From Pokkaliibacter plantistimulans (GTDB taxonomy: Bacteria > Pseudomonadota > Gammaproteobacteria > Pseudomonadales > Balneatricaceae), in the NCBI RefSeq assembly GCF_003194385.1, contig NZ_LAPT01000128.1, forward strand, positions 1 through 39,488: a DNA stretch of 39,488 bases, in the 5' to 3' direction. Both the position numbers and the translations under genes were made by a program. Below, piece after piece: positions 33,796 to 39,488 of this stretch. A model generated the notes under the pieces. The model saw nothing but the letters and a program-made list of their open reading frames with translations, was not told the DNA's origin and searched no databases. Within the stretch, counting starts at the first letter, position 1. Each line of letters begins with the position of its first letter.

Positions 33796-34593
33796 TTAAC
33801 CCAGGTCACCACCGGCCACCGGCAGGATCGTCCCGGTGATATAGCTGGCATCGTCCGAGGCCAGAAACAGAATGGCGGCGGCCTGCTCATCCAGCGTACC
33901 GTAGCGGTGCATCAGGCTGGTCTGTACGGTCTGGTCGATCAGCTGCTGATACCACTGTTGCTCCTGTGCCGTCGGCACCTCGTTGTTGCGCGGAGTCAGG
34001 CGCGGCGGCGCTTCGGTGCCACCGGGCGCAGTGGCGTTGACGCGAATGCCGTACTCAGCGTACTCAAATGCCAGTGCTACGGTCAGCGCATTGACGCCGC
34101 CCTTGGCCGCCGCATAGGGCACGCGGTTGACGCCACGGGTCGCCACCGAGGAGACATTGACGATGGCACCGCCCTGCTGCACCAGCATCAGGGGTAAGAC
34201 GGCCCGGCAGCACCAGAGGGTGGGGAACAGCGAACGCCGCACTTCCTTCTCGATCTGCTCCGGCTGGTAATGCTCATAAGGTTTGGCCCAGATGGTGCCG
34301 CCAATGTTGTTGATCAGCACATCCAACCGGCCGAAACACGCTTTGGCCTGCGTCATGATGTCGCTGGCCCCTTCCCAGGTTTCCAGATCCGCTTGCAGCG
34401 CCAGCACCTCGCAGCCCTGTTGCTGTAACTGGTCAGCGACGGTGTGAATATGATCGGCCCGATCCACCAGCACCAGACGGGCACCCTCACTGGCCGCCCG
34501 TTCGGCACTGCGCAGGCCGATACCCTGCGCGGCACCGGTAATCATCATGACCTTGTCGGTAAAACGGGGGCGGTAACTGAGGGAACGGGTCAT
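33796..34593 (-). CDS. benD: benzoate cis-diol dehydrogenase, BenD
   Basis: The 265-aa short-chain dehydrogenase oxidises the benzoate cis-diol to catechol with NAD+. The Rossmann motif GAAQGIG, the NNIGG block and the catalytic Ser (NVSSVATRG) with Tyr-x3-Lys (YAAAKGG) are present. NNIGGTIWAKPY is a good BenD/XylL block. Its start overlaps the end of benC by 4 nt. It is the last gene of the ben operon. No catechol dioxygenase or benK permease is in the window. Confidence 0.95.
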   Translation of the reverse strand: MTRSLSYRPRFTDKVMMITGAAQGIGLRSAERAASEGARLVLVDRADHIHTVADQLQQQGCEVLALQADLETWEGASDIMTQAKACFGRLDVLINNIGGTIWAKPYEHYQPEQIEKEVRRSLFPTLWCCRAVLPLMLVQQGGAIVNVSSVATRGVNRVPYAAAKGGVNALTVALAFEYAEYGIRVNATAPGGTEAPPRLTPRNNEVPTAQEQQWYQQLIDQTVQTSLMHRYGTLDEQAAAILFLASDDASYITGTILPVAGGDLG

Positions 34594-35618
34594 GCGATTT
34601 TCTCCTGCAGCGGGGCAGCACTGGCGGCAAACTTCTCGTAGTGGAAGGAGGCAGGCTGAATCCCCTGCTGACGGAACCAGCCGGTGACCGCATCCACCAT
34701 CGGCGGTGGACCGCAGAGATAGACATCCACCGCGCCGTCATTGAGGGCAGCGCCTTCCATATACTGGGTGACGTAGCCCTTGCGCGGGTGGTCGCTGTCG
34801 GCATCCGCCACGCAGGTGGCATAGCTGAACCAGCCATACTGCGCGGCCATGGCTTCCAGTGCATCGACACAGACCAGATCTATATCGCGGGTGACGCCGT
34901 AGATCAGGTGCACCGGCTGCTCACAACCCTGCTCCGCCAGCAGTTTCAGCATCGCCAGAAACGGCGCCAGCCCGGTTCCCCCCGCCAGCATCAGTACCGG
35001 GCGCTGCACCGGGCGCAAATAGAAGCTGCCCATCGGCCCGGTCAGCGTCAGCTGATCACCCACTCTGGCCCGCTCACTGAGATAGCCGCTCATCAGCCCG
35101 CCGGGCACATTGCGAATCAGAAAGCTCAGCTCAACACTGCCGGGCCGGGAGCTGAAAGAATAGGCCCGCATGCCCTGACTGCCGGGCACCTGAATGCTGA
35201 CGTACTGACCGGGCAGAAACGCCACTGGCTTTTCTGCCTGAATAAACAGCTCCAGCGTAGTGGCCGAGGGGGCGTTAACCGCCGTGACCGTACCGGCGAA
35301 AGGCTCCGGGGCCGTCTTGCACAGGGTGGATGCAGCAGGGACGGCGACTACGCAATCTGATGACGGCACCATCTGGCAGGTCAGCACCTTGCCTGCGGCG
35401 GCTTCGTCTTCAGTCAGGGCGTCTTCCAGATACTCTTCACCCATGTCGAACTGACCCTGCTCGCAGTGGCATTTGCAGGTGCCGCAGACGCCATCGGAGC
35501 AGTCCATGGGCAGATTGATCTTATGGCGATACGCCGCATCCAGTACGGTTTCGCCAGCGTTACAGGCAATGAAACGGGTCACCCCGTCCTCGAAATTGAG
35601 AGCAATGGTGTAGCTCAT
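34590..35618 (-). CDS. benC: benzoate 1,2-dioxygenase reductase, BenC
   Basis: The 342-aa electron-transfer protein has an N-terminal plant-type [2Fe-2S] domain (CSDGVCGTCKCHCEQG plus a later Cys), an FAD-binding block RAYSFSSRPG and an NAD-binding block AGGTGLAPFLAML, the order typical of BenC/XylZ. It passes electrons from NADH to the BenAB oxygenase. GGGGGAG precedes the ATG. A 236-nt gap separates it from benB, most of it a MITE-like element (35711-35858), unlike the short benB-benC gaps usual in ben operons. Confidence 0.95.
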   Translation of the reverse strand: MSYTIALNFEDGVTRFIACNAGETVLDAAYRHKINLPMDCSDGVCGTCKCHCEQGQFDMGEEYLEDALTEDEAAAGKVLTCQMVPSSDCVVAVPAASTLCKTAPEPFAGTVTAVNAPSATTLELFIQAEKPVAFLPGQYVSIQVPGSQGMRAYSFSSRPGSVELSFLIRNVPGGLMSGYLSERARVGDQLTLTGPMGSFYLRPVQRPVLMLAGGTGLAPFLAMLKLLAEQGCEQPVHLIYGVTRDIDLVCVDALEAMAAQYGWFSYATCVADADSDHPRKGYVTQYMEGAALNDGAVDVYLCGPPPMVDAVTGWFRQQGIQPASFHYEKFAASAAPLQEKIA

Positions 35619-35710
35619 GATACGGCTCCCCCGGCATGGTGCTGCTCACCGGCTTGGCAGTGCAGCAGCAACAGCTGTGTGATTGGTGTGTGAGGTGCAG
35701 GTGCTCTCAC

Positions 35711-35858
35711 TTAACAGTCTGTTGAAAAACGTTATCGAGGCAGCCGAGACAAGGAAAAAACAGGCGAAAAAGCGGAGTTTAGTGGACTAAATGAGCATTT
35801 TGAGCCTGTTTTTGACGCGGTATTCGGCAACGCAGATAGATTTTCAACGACCTGTTAA
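35711..35858. mobile_element. MITE-like element, copy 1, between benB and benC
   Basis: A 148-bp element has imperfect terminal inverted repeats: left TTAACAGTCTGTTGAAAA and right, read inward, TTAACAGGTCGTTGAAAA (15 of 18 match). Inside, AAACAGGC and GCCTGTTT also pair, so the whole can fold into a long hairpin. It codes for nothing. A copy with the same sequence plus 56 bp lies at 39228-39431. Its right terminus (TTAA) supplies the stop codon of benB. Only the two copies within this window are known from it. Confidence 0.88.
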
Positions 35859-36343
35859 AACTGATAGATATCGATGACCTGATGGATGTAGTCGTTGTTC
35901 AGCACCACCTTCTTGCGCCTGATCAGCGGCTCACCGCCACTGAGGTCGAGGGTGTAGAAGGAGGTGCCGAAAAAGCTGCTGGTCTGCCGGTAACGATGGC
36001 TGAGGGTATGCCAGTTGAAACGCAGCTGGATCTGCTGGGCGTCGGCCGCCAGCACTTCCAGATTACTGATCTGATGGGTGGTACGCGGCTCCGGCATGGT
36101 GGCACCGGAGCGCTCGGTCTTGATGCGGTAGACGCGGTCTTCCAAGCCATCCCGATTGGGATAGAACACCAGTGAGATTTCACTGTGCGGGTCCGAGGTC
36201 AGCTGGTCATCGTCGTCCCAGGCGGGCATCCAGAATTCGACCTCGGGGTGATAGCAGGCCAGCCACTGATCCCACTCGCGGTCATCCAGCAGGCGTGCCT
36301 CGCGGTAGATGAAGGCCTGAATATCCTGATAGTTCATGCTCAT
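35855..36343 (-). CDS. benB: benzoate 1,2-dioxygenase small subunit, BenB
   Basis: The 162-aa beta subunit of the ring-hydroxylating dioxygenase shows the block [21 protein letters not shown] and the C-terminal part [20 protein letters not shown], which are characteristic of BenB/XylY. Its ATG overlaps the benA stop by 4 nt. Its TAA stop at 35855-35857 lies within the terminal repeat of a MITE-like element. The length is that of the family, so the insertion appears to have kept the frame intact. Confidence 0.95.
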   Translation of the reverse strand: MSMNYQDIQAFIYREARLLDDREWDQWLACYHPEVEFWMPAWDDDDQLTSDPHSEISLVFYPNRDGLEDRVYRIKTERSGATMPEPRTTHQISNLEVLAADAQQIQLRFNWHTLSHRYRQTSSFFGTSFYTLDLSGGEPLIRRKKVVLNNDYIHQVIDIYQF

Positions 36344-37725
36344 ACCTCCTCACCGCGGGTGGGCTCGCTGTCTGTGGCAATCAGCCGGCTGCGTTCGCTG
36401 GCAATGGCCTGCAGCATCTCATCGCGCCAGTGCAGGTGGTGGTGCACATACAGCCCTTCATCTTCCGGGCAGGCGCCGCTCATCAGCGGTTTCAGATCAA
36501 TAGACCGGGCGTCTTCATCGGCACCGTCAATCCAGTGCACTGCCCCACGGCTCATGTCATTCCACGACAGGCCCGCAGCGCTGTAGCCCTGCTGACAGCC
36601 GCGGAACTCTTCCAGATCATCCGGTGTGCCCATGCCACTGACGTTAAAGAAGTCTTCGTACTGGCGGATGCGGCGACGGCGGTTCTCTGCCGACTCCCCT
36701 TTGGGCGCGAAGCAATAGATGGTGATTTCCGTCTTATCGACAGATAGCGGACGCAGCACCCGGATCTGGGTGGAGAACTGGTCCATCAGGTAGACATTGG
36801 GATACAGGCACAGGTTGCGGGTCTGGTTGACCATCAGGTCAGCGCGGGCTTCGCCGAAGGTCTGCTGCAGGCGTTCGCGCTGGCTATAGACCGGCCGCAC
36901 GCTGGGGTTGAGCAGACGGGTCCACAGCATCATGTGGCCGTTTTCAAAGGAGTAGAACCCTCCCTTTGCCGACCAGCTGCGGGCATCCACTGCTTCGGTG
37001 CCGCCCTTGTCATAATTGCGGTGGCCCATGGTCGACAGATAATTCCAGTGCACCGTGCCAACATGATAGCCATCGGCGCCGTTCTCCGCCGTCAGCTTCC
37101 AGTTTCCGTCATAGGTGTAGGATGAGCTGCCGCGCAGAATCTCCAGACCTTCGGGTGCCTGATCAACAATGTTGTCGATCACCTTGGTGGATTCGCCCAG
37201 ATACTCTGTCAGCGGCATCACATCGGGATTGAGGCTGCCGAACAGAAAGCCGCGGTATGACTCGAAGCGTGCAACCCGTTTGAGATCGTGGGAGCCATCG
37301 GTGTTGAAGCTTTCAGGGTAGCCGCCTTTCTTCTGGTCGCGCGCCTTGAGCAGCTTGCCACCGTTGTTGAAGGTCCAGCCATGGAAGGGGCAGGTGAAAG
37401 AGGTCTTGTTGCCGCGCTTGTGACGGCACAGAGTGGCGCCGCGATGAGAGCAAGTGTTGAGCAGCGCATTGAGCTGGCCCTTGGCGTCACGGGTAATGAC
37501 CACTGGCTGACGGCCAATATGGGTGGTGAAGTAATCGCCGTTGTCGGCAATCTGACTTTCGTGAGCCAGATAGACCCAGTTGCCCTCGAAGATGTATTTC
37601 ATCTCCAGCTCAAACAGTGCCTGATCGGTGAAAATGGCCCGGTTGCAGCGGTAAATCCCCTGCTCAGCATCGGCCACGACGGCACTGCGTACGCGCTCTT
37701 GCAATTGATCGAGTTGCTGTTGCAT
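36340..37725 (-). CDS. benA: benzoate 1,2-dioxygenase large subunit, BenA
   Basis: The 461-aa catalytic subunit hydroxylates benzoate to the cis-1,2-diol. The Rieske centre is CSHRG and CPFHGW (CxH, CxxH), and the mononuclear-iron segment is [15 protein letters not shown], as in BenA/XylX. I choose ATG 37725 (MQQQLDQL) because AAAGGAG lies 6 nt before it; a frame opening at 37746 would add seven residues. It is the first gene of the operon. A TATAAT -10 without a good -35 lies 31 nt upstream, suggesting activator dependence. Confidence 0.96.
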   Translation of the reverse strand: MQQQLDQLQERVRSAVVADAEQGIYRCNRAIFTDQALFELEMKYIFEGNWVYLAHESQIADNGDYFTTHIGRQPVVITRDAKGQLNALLNTCSHRGATLCRHKRGNKTSFTCPFHGWTFNNGGKLLKARDQKKGGYPESFNTDGSHDLKRVARFESYRGFLFGSLNPDVMPLTEYLGESTKVIDNIVDQAPEGLEILRGSSSYTYDGNWKLTAENGADGYHVGTVHWNYLSTMGHRNYDKGGTEAVDARSWSAKGGFYSFENGHMMLWTRLLNPSVRPVYSQRERLQQTFGEARADLMVNQTRNLCLYPNVYLMDQFSTQIRVLRPLSVDKTEITIYCFAPKGESAENRRRRIRQYEDFFNVSGMGTPDDLEEFRGCQQGYSAAGLSWNDMSRGAVHWIDGADEDARSIDLKPLMSGACPEDEGLYVHHHLHWRDEMLQAIASERSRLIATDSEPTRGEEV

Positions 37726-37755
37726 AACTCTCTCCTTTCTCTGCATATTGCAATG

Positions 37756-37761
37756 ATTATA
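37756..37761 (-). promoter_or_regulatory. -10 element of the benA promoter
   Basis: On the minus strand TATAAT lies at 37756-37761, 31 nt before the benA ATG. The hexamer 17 nt upstream is CTCCGA, not a -35, as for activated promoters. Further upstream a direct repeat GCAATTA (37803-37809, 37813-37819) is spaced by 10 nt, a possible activator site. Confidence 0.5.
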
Positions 37762-38263
37762 TTTTTTCTATTGCACTATCGGAGCAGCACTTATTTGAGC
37801 AGGCAATTAAACGCAATTAGCTTTTAATATCGCCAATAATTCACACGTTAATTTCGAGCAATAGTGGCTCATGCCTGTCTTTATATGGCACGGCATTATT
37901 ACCTGATTAATGTGGTGTTATTTACCCTGACTCTGGCCGATCCGCTTGCGGCAAACCTTCATCTGCACCATGAATTCATTGAGGTGCCGCCTTTGCAGGC
38001 TGGCAGGCTTCATTTGCGGGTAATAAATTGGAAGGGCGTATCACGGTCATGACGCTATCCTCTTTGATTATTGTTATTCACGGCGAATACAGGTATAACG
38101 ACTGGCAACAAAAATAATGATGAATTACTGCGCTTTAACTTTCCTACTCAAAGCGACACAAATTAAATTCTGCCATTTAATTCGCACCAGACTTTTATAC
38201 CGAGACAGGTAAAACAATAAAATTAATACTCGCTGCCAACAAATATCGTTTTAGTAGGCAGCG
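37762..38263. other. AT-rich benA-benM intergenic region
   Basis: No gene is supported. The 62-aa frame at 37864-38052 lacks a ribosome-binding site and family character. The region is much more AT-rich than its surroundings. ATAC-AG-GTAT at 38087-38096 is a short dyad. It probably carries the regulatory sites of both divergent genes. Confidence 0.5.
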
Positions 38264-38278
38264 ATACCCGGAGGGTAT
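38264..38278. promoter_or_regulatory. BenM/CatM-type operator overlapping the regulator's ribosome-binding site
   Basis: ATAC-N7-GTAT is the consensus reported for BenM and CatM of Acinetobacter. It is met exactly here: ATAC 38264-38267, seven bases, GTAT 38275-38278. The seven bases contain GGAGG, the Shine-Dalgarno sequence of the LysR gene starting at 38282. The site could mediate autorepression. Confidence 0.6.
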
Positions 38279-38281
38279 GAG

Positions 38282-39181
38282 ATGGAGTTACGTCATCTTC
38301 GCTACTTCTGTGCCGTTGCCGAAGAACTCAACCTGACCCGCGCCGCCGAGCGTCTGCATATCGCCCAGCCACCACTGACCCGGCAGATCCGTCAGCTCGA
38401 AGAAGAAATGGGGGTGCTGCTGTTCAACCGCGAAGCCCGCGGCTTAAGCCTGACACCGGCGGGGCAGTTCTTTCTGGAACGGGCACGGCAGATTCTGGCC
38501 AAGGTACAGGGCTCCATGGCCGATACCCGCAAGGTAGCAGCCCACGGTAAACGCATCTTCGCCATCGGCTTCGTGCCTTCGGTGTTCTATGGTCAGCTGC
38601 CGTCACTGATCAAGCGCTTGCGTCAGTGCGGTGATATCGAAATCGTGCTGCATGAAATGACCACGCAGGAGCAGGTCACCGCGCTGAAAACCGGCCGTAT
38701 TGATATTGGCTTTGGTCGTCTGCGTATCGAAGACAACGAGGTGGATCAGGAGCTGCTGTTTGATGAACCCATCATTGCTGCGGTTCCGGCCGATCACCCT
38801 CTGGCCAGCACCCGGCCCACACTGACCGAGCTGGCCAAACACCCGCTGATCCTGTTCCCTTCCAACCCGGGGCGCAGCTTTGCCGACATTGTGCTCGGGC
38901 TGTTTCATCGGCGTTGCCTGAGCGTCAATGTCATCCAGCAGGTCAATGACCTGCAGACGGCCCTCGGGCTGGTCGCTTCCGATATGGGCTTTACCCTGGT
39001 GCCGGAGCAGGTCAAGCGGGTGCATCGCGATGGCATCGCCTTTATTCCGCTGGGCGAGAGCAATATCACCACGCCCATTATGTGCTGTCGCCGCAAGGAA
39101 CCCGCCGGAGACATCATGCAGCTGGTCAATGAGATTCTGGAGGAGCTGGTGGATAACCGCCGCTCAGGGCGCTACCCATGA
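38282..39181 (+). CDS. benM: LysR-type regulator, BenM/CatM family
   Basis: The 299-aa regulator has a LysR helix-turn-helix (residues 1-60, MELRHLRYFCAVAEELNLTR, AQPPLTRQIRQLEEEMG) and a periplasmic-binding-like effector domain from about 90. Divergent position to benABCD, the length and the sequence (GRIDIGFGRLRIED, HEMTTQEQV) fit BenM/CatM, which are activated by muconate and benzoate. A BenM-type operator lies at 38264-38278. No other regulator of ben (such as BenR) is seen. Confidence 0.88.
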   Translation: MELRHLRYFCAVAEELNLTRAAERLHIAQPPLTRQIRQLEEEMGVLLFNREARGLSLTPAGQFFLERARQILAKVQGSMADTRKVAAHGKRIFAIGFVPSVFYGQLPSLIKRLRQCGDIEIVLHEMTTQEQVTALKTGRIDIGFGRLRIEDNEVDQELLFDEPIIAAVPADHPLASTRPTLTELAKHPLILFPSNPGRSFADIVLGLFHRRCLSVNVIQQVNDLQTALGLVASDMGFTLVPEQVKRVHRDGIAFIPLGESNITTPIMCCRRKEPAGDIMQLVNEILEELVDNRRSGRYP

Positions 39182-39227
39182 AAGCTGGTTTATGCCCAGT
39201 CAGAACGGATGGATATTCGGGAGCGGA

Positions 39228-39431
39228 TTAGCAGGCTGTTGAAAAACGTTATCGAGGCCGCCGAGACAAGGAAAAAACAGGCGAAAAAGCGGAGTTTAGT
39301 GAACTAAATGAGCATTTGACTCGCTCCGCTCGCCCCTTCGGGGCCGTGCTAAAGCACGTTCAGCCTTTGGCTGTGAGCCTGTTTTTGACGCGGTATTCGG
39401 CAACGCAGATAGATTTTCAACGACCTGTTAA
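39228..39431. mobile_element. MITE-like element, copy 2, with a 56-bp inner block
   Basis: The 204-bp element has the outer sequence of copy 1 (35711-35858), almost unchanged, but between GAGCATTT and TGAGCCTG it carries 56 extra bp. That block has three short hairpins in a row: GCCCC-TTC-GGGGC, CGTGCT-AA-AGCACG and CAGCC-TTT-GGCTG. It lies 46 nt after benM. The two copies flank most of the ben genes and have the same orientation. Confidence 0.85.
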
Positions 39432-39448
39432 AACGCATCGCTACCGGA

Positions 39449-39488
39449 CTACTCCAGCAACAATAAACCCTCTGGCAGGATGGCCTGA
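39449..39488 (-). CDS. possible 3' end of a leftward gene (partial)
   Basis: On the minus strand a frame enters from the right edge and stops with TAG at 39449-39451; the last residues would be QAILPEGLLLLE. This is too short to identify, and another frame also stops nearby. Low confidence. Confidence 0.25.
   Translation of the reverse strand, partial: QAILPEGLLLLE

Noticed and set aside
37864-38052. 62-aa frame in the benA-benM gap
   Set aside because: GTG start without ribosome-binding site, no motif, and it lies in the divergent regulatory region.

Overview
The window reads as chromosomal DNA of a metabolically versatile gammaproteobacterium. NupC, AstA, BenABCD and EmrAB have the lengths and sequence character of Pseudomonas/Oceanospirillales-type proteins, and the coding DNA is GC-rich. 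I cannot fix the genus from sequence alone. Genes are dense, mostly in short operons that often overlap by 4-8 nt.

Layout. 1-173 is the right end of an IS5/IS903-type insertion sequence, which has cut off the front of the next gene (174-578). 671-4472 holds housekeeping genes: a YghZ-type aldo/keto reductase, a NupC nucleoside transporter and a PAS-GGDEF diguanylate cyclase. 4499-9467 is a drug-efflux locus, with a TetR repressor divergent from an outer-membrane lipoprotein (NodT/OprM type), emrA and emrB. Two matching operators flank the efflux promoter. 9723-13163 holds signalling genes: a degenerate GGDEF-EAL protein and a Cache chemoreceptor.

13219-27868 is the most interesting part. One minus-strand unit (17472 to 13219) encodes a PhaC-like DUF3141 protein, a small RRM-like protein, MoaA and MoaB. 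A second, tightly coupled minus-strand operon (26321 to 18450) encodes a molybdopterin enzyme of the transhydroxylase/resorcinol-hydroxylase type with an extra N-terminal SCP2-like lipid-binding domain. After it come an extradiol-type ring-cleavage dioxygenase, a fumarylacetoacetase-type hydrolase, the three-cluster Fe-S partner with a C-terminal beta-barrel domain, and an acyl-CoA synthetase. A FadL-type outer-membrane channel is divergent from this operon. A TetR gene lies between the two units, and a 17-nt motif occurs both upstream of it and in the fadL/Mo-operon gap. I infer an aerobic pathway for a hydrophobic phenolic compound such as an alkylresorcinol: uptake by FadL, Mo-dependent ring hydroxylation, extradiol cleavage, hydrolysis to release a fatty acid, then CoA activation. 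MoaA/MoaB would supply the cofactor.

28035-30696 is an arginine/citrulline unit (Lrp-type regulator, CtlX-like hydrolase, AstA). 31021-33715 is a probable zinc ABC transporter operon with a Zur-like box and an overlapping 53-aa membrane ORF at its front. 33796-39181 is a benzoate operon (benA-B-C-D) with a divergent BenM-type LysR regulator. A 148-bp MITE-like element sits between benB and benC and ends on the benB stop codon. A second copy, enlarged by a 56-bp three-hairpin block, lies at 39228-39431.
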